NCBI GenBank assembly: GCA_049115715.1
Contig: JAGDZQ010000025.1
Coordinates: 248,001 to 312,000, forward strand
Reading direction: 5' to 3'
DNA from: JAMZMI01 sp049115715
GTDB lineage: Bacteria > Bacteroidota > Bacteroidia > Cytophagales > Cyclobacteriaceae
DNA length: 64,000 nucleotides
The translations under genes were made by a program, and so were the position numbers. The notes beneath the pieces were generated by a model, which saw nothing but the letters and a program-made list of their open reading frames with translations, was not told the origin of the DNA and did no database searches. Positions 1 through 8,743 of the stretch are shown in pieces (the first letter of the stretch is position 1; every line of letters begins with the position of its first letter).

Positions 1-1507
1 CAACTACATAAAAAGCAATGCTCATATCATTTAGAAACCAGTATGAACTAAAAGCAGCTAAATCAATAGCTTTCTGTCTTACTCTGATTCGAGTAGTAGC
101 CGTTTTAGCCTCATTTGGTAGCGTATAGTCGTATGTGGTATTTGCATTACTTGTAATTTCATCAAGACCATTGTCCTCTTCTAAATCAATCCAATTGCTA
201 TCGTCTGTGGTATACTGAATCAAAATAGCATTATCTATAGATAGGCTTCCATTTGGATCAATAGTTACGGAAAGGGTAACATAATCTTCTCCAGATAGAT
301 CCAATATATCAGTCGTCGCACTTCTAATTCCTGCTTCAGAAAATTGATAACCAAACCCATTGTTAGAAGATCCGGTAATTGATAGATCAGCGTTCTCAAA
401 TTCAATCATTGGGTCATCTATGTTTCCGTAGATACCAGCAATATTAACATCCACATTCTGATCACCAATATCCAAAGGCCAAGTACTAGCCAAAATACCG
501 TTTATCGAAACTTCTGTATCAAATATAGTTCGATCTTCCGGGTCTAAAATAGTACCATTATATAGGTAAAAAGTAGCTCCAGAGGTAAAACCAAAAGCCG
601 AGTAATCAACCTCCACATCCTCTCCTATAAATGGATCAAAAGTATCAGAATTTGGAGTGATGGTTGGTGAGTTAATAAATAAGGTTCCTACCGACTCCTC
701 ATTGAATTGAACAAAAGTTCCACTATACTCTATTAAATCAATACTGCTAAGTGCCCATGTCTCTGTAGCTGCAGCAATGGTTGCTCCATTGTTTTGGCTA
801 ATTCTAAACCTTACATTAGTTGTGTTGAGCGTTTGTGATAATGCAAATACTAACTCTCCATTACTCTCAGAAATCGAGGCATCTCCTTGCTGATCGGTAA
901 GTGGTGAGTAGTTAGCCCCCATATCTGTAGAATATTCTACGATTAGTTCATTGGCTGGTACTACATCTGTTGCGTCAACATCCAAAACAAGCGTAAAGAA
1001 ATGATCCGAAGTAAGATCGTAATCAGGTGTAGTGATTTCTCTTGCAATCATATCCTGATCCATTAGTAAAGGGTATCCTACACTGACAGTTCCTGAGGTT
1101 GTTAGGTTTCCCGCCATTTCGCTAAACTCCGAAACAACATCACCAATGGTTCCGTCTTCTCCTGCTACAATCCAGAAATCAAGATTCCCAGTCATATTGG
1201 GAATTTCACCTTCCAATATATCTGCCAAAGATGTGCTACTTGCGAGAACATAATCCTCCACATCATCTTCCGCATCTAGAAAACCATTGGAATTGGTATC
1301 CACTATTAAGTAAAAGGTTGTTCCAGCAGGGTATCCATCGGCTGTATAGTCCACATCTAAATCTCCAAATGTATAATATGGAGCAACGGTAAAATCATTA
1401 ATCGTTATAGACTGTGCATTAGTCGTAAATACAGCAAACGCTGTTAATGCGACCAGCATCAGCACCTTAGGGGTTAGGCTCAAAAGTTTCACATATAAAT
1501 TTTTCAT
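1..1507 (-). CDS. Large secreted repeat protein, C-terminus outside window
   Basis: The reading frame is open from the ATG at 1507 to the window edge (502 codons) and has no stop, so the gene is partial. It starts with a long signal peptide ending near TTNAQ at residue 32. The mature part is acidic and rich in Thr, Ser and Asp. It holds two copies of a module of roughly 240 residues. Each copy opens with a near-identical block, VDYTADGYPAGTTFYL in the first and VDYSAFGFTSGATFYL in the second. The ATG lies 18 bases after the stop of the barrel protein gene upstream, so the two are probably co-transcribed. The composition resembles Bacteroidota surface proteins that end in a T9SS sorting domain, but that end is not visible. 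No enzymatic domain was recognised. Confidence 0.75.
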   Translation of the reverse strand, partial: MKNLYVKLLSLTPKVLMLVALTAFAVFTTNAQSITINDFTVAPYYTFGDLDVDYTADGYPAGTTFYLIVDTNSNGFLDAEDDVEDYVLASSTSLADILEGEIPNMTGNLDFWIVAGEDGTIGDVVSEFSEMAGNLTTSGTVSVGYPLLMDQDMIAREITTPDYDLTSDHFFTLVLDVDATDVVPANELIVEYSTDMGANYSPLTDQQGDASISESNGELVFALSQTLNTTNVRFRISQNNGATIAAATETWALSSIDLIEYSGTFVQFNEESVGTLFINSPTITPNSDTFDPFIGEDVEVDYSAFGFTSGATFYLYNGTILDPEDRTIFDTEVSINGILASTWPLDIGDQNVDVNIAGIYGNIDDPMIEFENADLSITGSSNNGFGYQFSEAGIRSATTDILDLSGEDYVTLSVTIDPNGSLSIDNAILIQYTTDDSNWIDLEEDNGLDEITSNANTTYDYTLPNEAKTATTRIRVRQKAIDLAAFSSYWFLNDMSIAFYVV

Positions 1508-1525
1508 TATTGCAGATTTTAGTCG

Positions 1526-2206
1526 TTAAAATAATTTGAATCCAACTCTGAAAGAATTGCTAAAAATCACATTGGCAAAGTTGGAATCTGTTCCTTCTTG
1601 AAACAGCTCTCCATCCACTTCAATATCACTGTAAATTCTTCGGTTGTATTGAAACCCTATTTCTGTTCCTATATAGAATCTTGAATTGAAATGATAGTCA
1701 GCTCCAGTTGATAAGCCTACTCCATATTGAAAATACCCTCTCGATCCTGTTGAGAAGGAAAAGTTATTAATAGAAGAAGTCCCGAAGTTGGGCAACTGGG
1801 TGGTCCCATCCATGGAAGGGCCTGTAGAAGACTCTCTACTTGCTGTCTTGCTTGATATGATGAAATCAAAAGCAGCATAGGATCTAAATTTCCCATCTCT
1901 TTGAAAGTGATACTCGACACCCGGCATTAAGGTATAGGTATTGTCATTTGTCACAACATCTGGGGTACTTTGAGAATTGTCAAAATCAATATAAATACCC
2001 AATCGAGGCACAATGGCTTCTGACACGAAATATCTGGCGCGAAATTGGCCAAAGTCCAAAAGAGAAGTTCCTGTAAAAGGGCTTCCAGTAATTTCAATTA
2101 GCAAATCCGATACCTCCGGCCCCTGTATTTCGCCTCCATCATCCTGGGCAAATACAGTCTCCTTCGATAAAAGAAGTGCTAGAAGAATAAAGTATATTTT
2201 CTTCAT
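1526..2206 (-). CDS. Outer-membrane beta-barrel protein
   Basis: This is a 226-residue protein with a clear signal peptide (residues 1-20, cut after TVFAQ). The rest is alternating polar and hydrophobic strands with aromatic ends, and it finishes in Phe (RVGFKLF), the usual ending of an outer-membrane barrel. Motifs such as MPGVEYHFQ and GTEIGFQYNR fit a small OmpW/OprF-like eight- to ten-strand barrel. It is the first gene of a two-gene unit with the large secreted protein downstream. A plausible role is an anchor or channel for that partner, but this is inference from position. The substrate is unknown. Confidence 0.7.
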   Translation of the reverse strand: MKKIYFILLALLLSKETVFAQDDGGEIQGPEVSDLLIEITGSPFTGTSLLDFGQFRARYFVSEAIVPRLGIYIDFDNSQSTPDVVTNDNTYTLMPGVEYHFQRDGKFRSYAAFDFIISSKTASRESSTGPSMDGTTQLPNFGTSSINNFSFSTGSRGYFQYGVGLSTGADYHFNSRFYIGTEIGFQYNRRIYSDIEVDGELFQEGTDSNFANVIFSNSFRVGFKLF

Positions 2207-2856
2207 AGCGTTGTTTATTATGTGAAAAGTTTATTTGTGGCGGTTATTGAATGTTTAGGCGGTTACCAAGTGTAGTCTATTCCTTACAAACTTAGGAATA
2301 TTATATTTTATCAACAACTGACTTTTATCATATTTTTTATTTTCAATATAACTATTTATAGATAGTGCATTTAGAACGGATTTGAGGCAATATCTGATTA
2401 GCAACAAAAAGAACAGCTTCTATGGAAGCAAAATAAGGAAACCTGTAAATTCTCTTAATTTTCACCCTATCGACCAACAGCAACATTTACCCGATCAACT
2501 ATATGAAACTGTCGATTAAAATTCCAACTCAGTTAATAACCATCAATTGATGCTTTCTTGAAAATCGGCTCTATTCCACAGCAAAAACCTCTATAAAATT
2601 AAAATAGTCATGTTTCTATGTCATAGAAAATTGATCAAAGACTATCAATCATCCAGATAAGAAAACACCTCAATTCTAGGAAAAGTGAAACTTCTTATAT
2701 TTTCATATTTCGAATAATGTTCCATCATTATCACATAAAACCCATTTGAAATAAGGGTTAAACCTTCTCCCCGGTACCTAGTCTAAGAAAGAAAACCTTA
2801 CAGAAGTGTTGACAGAAGTCTTTATGTAGGTATAAAAGAATAAAACCGCAGAACTT
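2207..2856. other. Gene-free stretch of about 650 bases
   Basis: Apart from the candidate promoter at 2287-2317, I see no gene, RNA structure or repeat here. The stretch is very AT-rich with stops in all frames. It may be degraded DNA, because the next gene to the right is a pseudogene. Confidence 0.5.
2287..2317 (-). promoter_or_regulatory. Candidate Bacteroidota promoter for the barrel protein gene
   Basis: Read on the minus strand, TAAGTTTG (2294-2287) matches the TAnnTTTG minus-7 box of this phylum. Two TTG triplets at 2312-2317 lie 17 and 20 bases upstream, at the normal minus-33 distance. The start codon is about 80 bases downstream. Confidence 0.45.
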
Positions 2857-2967
2857 ATGATCACATCTACTGAAAAAACTTCCGCAAAAGCGATTAAAAA
2901 GGGCTTTATTAAATTTTTCATCCTTGCCGTTCTCTATATCTCCTTATTATCTGCGTTTGCCTTTTGA
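2857..2967 (+). CDS. Possible 36-residue membrane peptide
   Basis: An ATG at 2857 opens a 36-codon frame ending in TGA. It encodes a Lys/Thr-rich N-terminus (MITSTEKTSAKAIKK) and one hydrophobic helix (residues 20-36), which would be a single-pass membrane peptide. I do not recognise it. It sits 77 bases before the start of a decayed receptor gene and may itself be a chance frame. Its amphipathic-then-hydrophobic layout is the only argument for coding. Confidence 0.25.
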   Translation: MITSTEKTSAKAIKKGFIKFFILAVLYISLLSAFAF

Positions 2968-3043
2968 AACACGATCAAGGCTGAGACGTTGGGTACGGGT
3001 GTTGTCTAACTCAAGACCGCAAACCAATCACCTAATTCACTCA

Positions 3044-3486
3044 ATGAAAGCCTACCGTCAATTCTTCCTAATATCTGTTTTAGTTTTTTTATCCTGCTCA
3101 GCACTTGCCCAACAAAGAGCCGTAGAACTTTCAGGCACATTGCAAGGATCAGAAAATGAACCAGTGGCTTTCTCCACAGTAGCATTGCTGAATCAGGACT
3201 CCACCTATATCGCAGGCGCACTAAGTGACGAGAAGGGTACTTTCTTAATTCCTATAAAATGTTGGAGTAGGAGTATCTTTTTTGAATCCAAACTACATTA
3301 TGAATTATCAACAGTGACTTTCACTACAGTGGAAACTACAGTGGATTGGATATAAACGGAATCCGATCGATTGACAACAGCCGCTATGGAATAAATGGCA
3401 CTTTTATTTTTGGAAATAAAAAACTTAAATCCTCTAGAAGATCAAAAAGTGCGTTGGATGACGAGCTGATTAGGATTTCAGGATAA
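3044..3486 (+). pseudogene. Outer-membrane barrel receptor reduced to its two ends
   Basis: The frame from the ATG at 3044 gives a signal peptide (cut after CSALAQ) and the start of a carboxypeptidase-regulatory-like domain (LNQDSTYIAGALSDEKGTF). It leaves the family pattern near 3260. A second frame, open from 3304 to the stop at 3486, encodes a typical barrel C-terminus: SRYGINGTFIFGNKKLK followed by a charged tail ALDDELIRIS. Intact members of this TonB-receptor-like family are about 800 residues. The whole remnant is about 440 bases, so roughly 2 kb of the middle is missing and the ends are in different frames. It converges on the LytTR operon, whose last stop lies 10 bases away. Confidence 0.75.
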
Positions 3487-3495
3487 TTCAGTCCC

Positions 3496-4251
3496 TCACC
3501 TATCTAGCCATTCCTTAAATTCATTGACGCGCTCTCGCGAAACGATAATTTGATCTTCATCAAAGTGATCAATTATGATTTCCAATCTTGAATTGGTAAA
3601 GGCAATAATGTCTTTGATAAAGTTGAGATTGACAATGAATTTTCTAGAAACCTTAAAAAAATCAGATTTTGACAACAACTCCGCAACCCTGTCCACAGTA
3701 AAGTCGATTAAATATCTCCTACCCTCTTTTGTGAAAATATAGGTGCCCCTATCTTGACTGAATACCAATTGGATATCTCCTGTAGGTATTGCTTTCAAAT
3801 GTTCTCCCACTCTTACAACAAACCGCTCTTTGCCCTTTGGCTGTAAGGAATGAATTAAGTTGTATATGGCAGGATTAGACGATAATTCCTTTGGACGATG
3901 AAAAGTTTCCTCAAACTTTTTGATTGCTGATTCTAATTCTTTTGGGTCGATTGGTTTCAGCAAATAGTCAACACTGTTGGCTTTGAAAGCCTTCAACGCA
4001 TACTCGTCATAAGCAGTGGTGAAGATGATAGGAGTATTGATGGAAACTTGATCAAAGATATCAAATGAATTACCATCCGCTAGTTGGATATCCATAAAAA
4101 GGATGTCATATTTCAAAGCTGGAAGCGAAATCGTCGCACTCTCTACGGAATCGAATTTTGCTACAAACTGGTAATCAAGTCTTATCAACGTGATTAACTC
4201 TCTCATTCGCTTAGCAGCTAATTGCTCATCTTCTATAATTATATACTTCAT
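3496..4251 (-). CDS. LytTR-family response regulator
   Basis: This 251-residue regulator has an N-terminal receiver domain with the acidic pair E7/D8, the phospho-acceptor D54 (ILFMDIQL), T78 and K99 (DYLLKPID). A LytTR DNA-binding domain follows from about residue 145. Phosphorylation by the adjacent kinase should control DNA binding. Its start overlaps the kinase stop by 4 bases (ATGA), so translation is coupled. It is the last gene of a five-gene operon led by a TonB-dependent receptor, which suggests that it regulates this operon or a related uptake function. That target is inference. Confidence 0.9.
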   Translation of the reverse strand: MKYIIIEDEQLAAKRMRELITLIRLDYQFVAKFDSVESATISLPALKYDILFMDIQLADGNSFDIFDQVSINTPIIFTTAYDEYALKAFKANSVDYLLKPIDPKELESAIKKFEETFHRPKELSSNPAIYNLIHSLQPKGKERFVVRVGEHLKAIPTGDIQLVFSQDRGTYIFTKEGRRYLIDFTVDRVAELLSKSDFFKVSRKFIVNLNFIKDIIAFTNSRLEIIIDHFDEDQIIVSRERVNEFKEWLDR

Positions 4252-5291
4252 TCTGATAATTTCAATACAGGGATTTTGACAATAAATTCAACTTCAGAGT
4301 TTGTGATTTCAACTTGACGATCTGTAAGAAAATCATATCTGGATTTTAAATTGCTCAGTCCAATTCCCGTCGAATCCTTCTCTAACTTTTCTTGTATGTT
4401 ATTACTTACCTGACAATGCAGATCAGTCACCACAACCTCAATTGTAAGCGGCTTGCTTTCTGAGACAATATTGTGCTTGATAGCATTTTCAATTAAAATC
4501 TGAAGTGCTATTGGTGGAATCATTCCTTCTTTGGATTGAAGGTCGAGATCAAGTTTGAGATTATCTCCAAATCTTATCTTTTGAAGAAACACATAGTTCT
4601 TCAGAAATGAAAGTTCATCTTCCAAAGGGACCAATTCCAAATCTTTTTTGTCCAAAACATATCGGTAAACTTGTGAAAGATTTCTGATGAACTCAACGGC
4701 CTTTGCTTGGTCATCATATACAAGAGACGATAGGGCATTCAATGAATTAAATAAAAAATGAGGGTTCACCTGATTTTTCAAAGACTCATATTTCGACTTT
4801 AGGCTATCATTTTTGAACTGTTCAGCTTGAATCGCAGCTTGTTTCCATTCTCGCAAAAAAGCTTTCCCGTGCATAAAAGTGCTAATTACAAATGTCACCA
4901 AGATGGCCGGAACAAACCACTTCCAAGATAATCGGGAAAGAAACTCTTCTGAGGTAAGCTTGCCAAACAAAACCAGATAAACGTACAGAATTCCTGACAC
5001 CACCGATGACACATAGAGAACGGTTGAGGTCAATGTGATAAAAAGTCTTTTTCCGGGTTGCTTAATCCAGCTAATGCTAGTGCCATTTAAAAAATTAGCC
5101 AGATAGGCATTTCCCTTCCAAAGAAATATCCAGAAAAAACCATTGAGCAATATTTCTTCCCAATTAACCTCCGAAAGATTTTGGATACCACGCTCCAGAA
5201 ACAACTCTTGAAACGTCCCTCCTAGAAAGAAAATCAGTATCGACTCAATAAGCTCTTTTTTCCAGCTTAGCTTTTTTGACCTTTTAATCAT
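4248..5291 (-). CDS. LytS/YehU-type sensor histidine kinase
   Basis: A 347-residue inner-membrane kinase. Four hydrophobic segments (about residues 15-30, 46-66, 85-110 and 125-141) precede a short coiled linker and a His_kinase domain. The phospho-accepting histidine is H178 in NQVNPHFLFNSLNAL, the hallmark of this family. The ATP-binding part follows with IALQILIENAIKHN and GIGLSNLKSRY. There is no extracytoplasmic sensor domain of any size, so the signal is probably sensed in the membrane or through a partner. The gene overlaps the TPR gene upstream and the LytTR gene downstream by 4 bases each, forming a translationally coupled trio. Confidence 0.9.
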   Translation of the reverse strand: MIKRSKKLSWKKELIESILIFFLGGTFQELFLERGIQNLSEVNWEEILLNGFFWIFLWKGNAYLANFLNGTSISWIKQPGKRLFITLTSTVLYVSSVVSGILYVYLVLFGKLTSEEFLSRLSWKWFVPAILVTFVISTFMHGKAFLREWKQAAIQAEQFKNDSLKSKYESLKNQVNPHFLFNSLNALSSLVYDDQAKAVEFIRNLSQVYRYVLDKKDLELVPLEDELSFLKNYVFLQKIRFGDNLKLDLDLQSKEGMIPPIALQILIENAIKHNIVSESKPLTIEVVVTDLHCQVSNNIQEKLEKDSTGIGLSNLKSRYDFLTDRQVEITNSEVEFIVKIPVLKLSE

Positions 5292-5920
5292 TCGTTACAA
5301 TTTTTCACCATCTCTTCCAGTCCCTTTTTGCCCCAAGTAGGAAAGATAGTATCCTCTGGTGATTCTGAATCATAAAGCGCCTTTGCTTTTTCGAAATAAC
5401 TACATGCTTCTTCAGTGCTACTCCCAAAAAACTGGGCAGTCCCGTAGTGCATTTGACCCAAGAAAAGAGTAGCTCTTGGGTTATTTTCATCATATTTCAA
5501 TGCTGCATTGAATAATTGAAAAATGGTAGGAGAAAGCGTTCTTCCTCTTACTGCCGGGTCTATGGACAAACGAAGCATTTGAATGAATCCTTCTAAAGCA
5601 ATAAGCTCTGAATTTTTGGCGATTTTCTTTCCCACTTCCACAGATTTGAGTGCTGTATTCAGCATATCCTCCTTTTCATCGGCTTCAAGCTTCAATGCCC
5701 CAAAAGTTAATGCCAGGGCGTGATAGTAAGATGGAAGCCATTCGTTGGTCTCTTTGAGTTTTATGCGTTCGAAATAATTAGCTGCAGCTATATAATTATC
5801 GATACTATCTGATTGTGCAATCATCTCTTTTCCTTTCAATATGGCTTTTGAAAATTTACCACTCTGAGCAAAATTCAGAGTTGAGAGTAAAACCAACGCT
5901 ATATATAATGTCAGTTTCAT
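5288..5920 (-). CDS. Exported TPR-like protein
   Basis: A 210-residue protein with a signal peptide (residues 1-19, cut after LNFAQ). The helical body has TPR-like pairs (AAANYFERIKLKETNEWLPSYYHALAL, split here as AAANYFERIKL and PSYYHALAL; later ALKYDENNPRATLFLGQ). It ends with two cysteines. TPR folds bind partner proteins, and the exported location suggests a periplasmic partner. It lies between the DUF2141 gene (1-base gap) and the kinase gene (4-base overlap), so it may pass information from the receptor to the kinase. That role is inference. Confidence 0.7.
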   Translation of the reverse strand: MKLTLYIALVLLSTLNFAQSGKFSKAILKGKEMIAQSDSIDNYIAAANYFERIKLKETNEWLPSYYHALALTFGALKLEADEKEDMLNTALKSVEVGKKIAKNSELIALEGFIQMLRLSIDPAVRGRTLSPTIFQLFNAALKYDENNPRATLFLGQMHYGTAQFFGSSTEEACSYFEKAKALYDSESPEDTIFPTWGKKGLEEMVKNCNE

Positions 5921-5921
5921 A

Positions 5922-6344
5922 TTAATTGATATTTATGGTTTGCACGACTAGATTCTGATCAACTTTGAAAACGCATTCTTCATATTTCGGAGGCCCAAAC
6001 CGTCCATTTGCGTTGTTAGAAAATGCATAATCTTCCGTTGGAATTCCGACAATATTCTTATCAAGCTCCCCATTGTTATTCTCATCATGATAAATCGAAA
6101 ATGCATACTCTCCGCTTGGTACATTTTCGAATATCAGTTCCACTTCTTTTTCATCCATCACTTCTGCATCATCATACATAAAAAATGACCCCATGTAATT
6201 TTCCTTTGAGTTGTAAAGCCCGACTTTGACTTTACCATTTGATGAGCTGAAATTCTTGATGATGATTTTTAGCGTGTTCTCCTCCTGAGCCACAGCTTGA
6301 CCGAAGCTCAGTGAAATGATTGCGATTACAATTAAATGTTTCAT
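5922..6344 (-). CDS. DUF2141 exported protein
   Basis: A 140-residue protein with a signal peptide (cut after GQAVAQ). The beta-rich body carries the DUF2141 pattern: GKVKVGLYNSKENY, then SGEYAFSIYHDENNNGELD, then a GIPTEDYAFSNNA block. The Asp/Asn-rich D-x-N-x-N-G-x-L-D loop looks like a calcium-binding site. Family members are common in Bacteroidota and cyanobacteria, and their function is not established. It is the second gene of the receptor-LytTR operon, 21 bases after the receptor stop. Confidence 0.8.
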   Translation of the reverse strand: MKHLIVIAIISLSFGQAVAQEENTLKIIIKNFSSSNGKVKVGLYNSKENYMGSFFMYDDAEVMDEKEVELIFENVPSGEYAFSIYHDENNNGELDKNIVGIPTEDYAFSNNANGRFGPPKYEECVFKVDQNLVVQTININ

Positions 6345-6365
6345 ATGTGTATTGTTTATGGTTTA

Positions 6366-8513
6366 TTATAAATTTTCTAGTTGATTCTTATTTGACCCTA
6401 TTGTCAAAAAGCATCCCAGAAGAAGAAATCTTTTGGAGGGAAGTCTTACTGCTTCTGACAAATATTTCCCAGGTGTTTCATCTGATTCGGCATAGCGATA
6501 CCCAAAGGTTTGCTCCTGTCCAAGCACATTGCTTATCGAGAAGTATACAATCCATTTTTTTGCAGGTAGCCAAGCCATATTATAGCTCAGGTCGTGATAG
6601 ACTTGAGTTAAGCTTTCATTGAAGCCGTCTTTTGAGGGATCGTCGTATGGGCGCCCAGAGGTGATTGAGTAAGTGACCCCAACCTGACTTCTCAATAACT
6701 GAAACCATCTCTTGGTCACCACTGATAAATTGTGGGCGGAAGTAAATCCGGGAGCGGCCTTTTCAGGAAAATTCAAAAATTTTCTTTCTGATTGCAACCA
6801 GGAATAAGATATCCAGTAATCAAGATTTTTAATACCACTTTTATCTCTCCAAAAAAGGTCAAGTCCGTAAGCATAGCCGTACCCACTATTAGCATAAGTT
6901 TCAGCATCAAAAGCATCCTGAAAACGTGTGAGTTTATCGTAATCCTTGAGGTACCCTTCTACTCTAAATACACGTCCCTCCTTTATTCTCTGAAAATTCA
7001 AGATTAGGTGGTTGGCACTTTCTTGTTTAATAGATTTTGAGAATCTCAGAAATCTATCTTCCGGGTCTTGAAAATATTTACCAACTGCTACAGACACCTG
7101 CCCGCTATCGCCTAATTTGTGAGCAATCGATATTCGTGGAGCCAAGTTGTATGACTTCAAGTATGTCTCATATTCTGATCTAAGCCCTCCTCGCAACACC
7201 CATCTCTCAGATAAATAGTGATCTAGCTCAGCGAAGATTACGGGTCGAAATTGATTAAATGCAAGTCGAGCAAAAGTTGTGGAAGCACTTATGTTCTCTT
7301 CAAAATCTTTAATAAAGAATTCTACACCACTATTGAGTAAAGTTTTATCGCTGAACGAATGACTATACTTTCCCTTTAAGTGGTAGTTGATTATCGGAGA
7401 CCGAGACCTGAATTCATTGAAACGCGTATAGTCATAATTGTATGTATATGAACCCCCTAGGAAGAAAAAGTCCGACTCTCCTACTGGTTTTTCGAAGCTG
7501 AGCGTACCAAAAAGAAAATCATTCTTTACATCGACGGCATTAAATCCCTTTTCATTCAAAATAGTTTTTTGATCTAGTTTAAAGCTTCCACTACTTGTCA
7601 TCATCATAGCTCTAAGTCGTGTTCCATCCGTAAAATCCTTCTTATAAGCTGCTGTCGCGTCGATGCTCTGTGTGCCTTGTCTCCAATGAATGCGCTGCGA
7701 AATCAAATGGTTATATGGATTGAGATTGATGTACCCCGCCTTGACATAGATAGACTGATCACTCCAGCTTTGGGTGATAGACGCATCTGCACCTACTGAC
7801 AGGAGAGACAAGTCAATTTTCGATTGATTATCTACATCCGAAGACCTGAGTACTAGCGCTGATGACAGAGCTTGTCCATACTCAGCACTGTATCCGCCTG
7901 TGCTAAAAAAAGCTCCTTTAAATAGGAAAGGAGAAAATCGACTTCTAGTTGGAATAGAGGGAGCAGCTGTGCCGTAGAAATTTGCCACCTCCGTACCATC
8001 AATAAATACTTTGGTTTCATTGGAGGTGCCCCCTCTTACAAACAGTCTTCCTGTTTCTCCATTTTTCTGTGTACCAGGAAGTGTGTTGAGTGCACCAGGA
8101 ATATCAGCTGTAGCTCCTGCTGTCATGGCTATGTCTAGGCTTTTTAAAACAACCGATTTTTTTTCATCACTAGCTTCAAAAGCCCCTGCCGTAATGGTAA
8201 CAGCATCCATTTTATTGAAGGCATCTTTGAGTTGAACTTTTAAAGAAACTAGACTCTTAAGATCCAAGGTCTGTTGATAAGTTTCATAGCCTACAAAACT
8301 CACTATGAGTATTTGAGTACCCTCTTCATAAGTCTCGAAATTGAAGTATCCCGAAAGATCAGATGTAGTCCCGTCGTAAGTATCTTTAAGGTAGACGTTA
8401 GCACCGATCAACCCTTCTCCATTCTGATCTTGTACAATTCCTTCGATCAACATTTGAGATGAAGCAGAAAGGCTTAAAAAGAAAGCGAGATAGATTTGTA
8501 TGAATGTTTTCAT
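6366..8513 (-). CDS. TonB-dependent outer-membrane receptor
   Basis: The preferred start is the ATG at 8513, which gives a proper signal peptide (MKTFIQIYLAFFLSLSASSQ); an upstream in-frame start at 8630 would add 39 residues and hide it. The protein is 715 residues. A carboxypeptidase-regulatory-like domain comes first (GIVQDQNGEGLIGANVYL), then a TonB plug (FVRGGTSNETKVFIDGTEV), then a barrel to the end. It takes up an unknown substrate with TonB energy. It leads the operon with DUF2141, TPR, LytS-like and LytTR genes, an arrangement that suggests substrate sensing coupled to uptake. It has no SusD partner. Confidence 0.9.
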   Translation of the reverse strand: MKTFIQIYLAFFLSLSASSQMLIEGIVQDQNGEGLIGANVYLKDTYDGTTSDLSGYFNFETYEEGTQILIVSFVGYETYQQTLDLKSLVSLKVQLKDAFNKMDAVTITAGAFEASDEKKSVVLKSLDIAMTAGATADIPGALNTLPGTQKNGETGRLFVRGGTSNETKVFIDGTEVANFYGTAAPSIPTRSRFSPFLFKGAFFSTGGYSAEYGQALSSALVLRSSDVDNQSKIDLSLLSVGADASITQSWSDQSIYVKAGYINLNPYNHLISQRIHWRQGTQSIDATAAYKKDFTDGTRLRAMMMTSSGSFKLDQKTILNEKGFNAVDVKNDFLFGTLSFEKPVGESDFFFLGGSYTYNYDYTRFNEFRSRSPIINYHLKGKYSHSFSDKTLLNSGVEFFIKDFEENISASTTFARLAFNQFRPVIFAELDHYLSERWVLRGGLRSEYETYLKSYNLAPRISIAHKLGDSGQVSVAVGKYFQDPEDRFLRFSKSIKQESANHLILNFQRIKEGRVFRVEGYLKDYDKLTRFQDAFDAETYANSGYGYAYGLDLFWRDKSGIKNLDYWISYSWLQSERKFLNFPEKAAPGFTSAHNLSVVTKRWFQLLRSQVGVTYSITSGRPYDDPSKDGFNESLTQVYHDLSYNMAWLPAKKWIVYFSISNVLGQEQTFGYRYAESDETPGKYLSEAVRLPSKRFLLLGCFLTIGSNKNQLENL

Positions 8514-8656
8514 TTCGAATCGTTTTGATGATTCGAAAGTGATGAATAGTGTCTCTGAAATGAATTTTAGATTACCGAACTGTTGAATTTTGAGGATGAA
8601 TTGTAAAAAAATAATCGCCGACCCAACCAAAAAATATCAATCTCCGTAATAATTTA

Positions 8657-8707
8657 TTATGCATGCATAACATTTTTACATATATTTGATTTTAGTATGC
8701 ATGCATA
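8657..8707 (+). promoter_or_regulatory. Two palindromic operators flanking the acyl-CoA dehydrogenase promoter
   Basis: TTATGCATGCATAA (8657-8670) and TATGCATGCATA (8696-8707) are perfect palindromes with centres 38 bases apart. Each is followed by a shared AACATTTT tail. The minus-7 box lies between them. This is the layout of a repressor-controlled promoter. TetR-family repressors of fatty-acid degradation bind comparable palindromes, but no regulator gene is next to it, so the binding protein is unknown. Confidence 0.65.
8681..8688 (+). promoter_or_regulatory. Minus-7 promoter box of the acyl-CoA dehydrogenase gene
   Basis: TATATTTG matches the Bacteroidota TAnnTTTG consensus exactly. It sits between the two palindromes and 56 bases before the ATG at 8744. 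Confidence 0.6.
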
Positions 8708-8743
8708 ACATTTTACATTTACCAGATTCAAATAATAAACATC

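Noticed and set aside
2808..2813. TTGACA-like hexamer as a sigma-70 promoter
   Set aside because: Bacteroidota use TTG/TAnnTTTG elements instead, and no matching downstream box was found.
3044..3355. An intact short secreted protein of about 100 residues
   Set aside because: After about residue 72 the product leaves its family pattern, and the true C-terminus of the family is found downstream in another frame, so it is a gene remnant.
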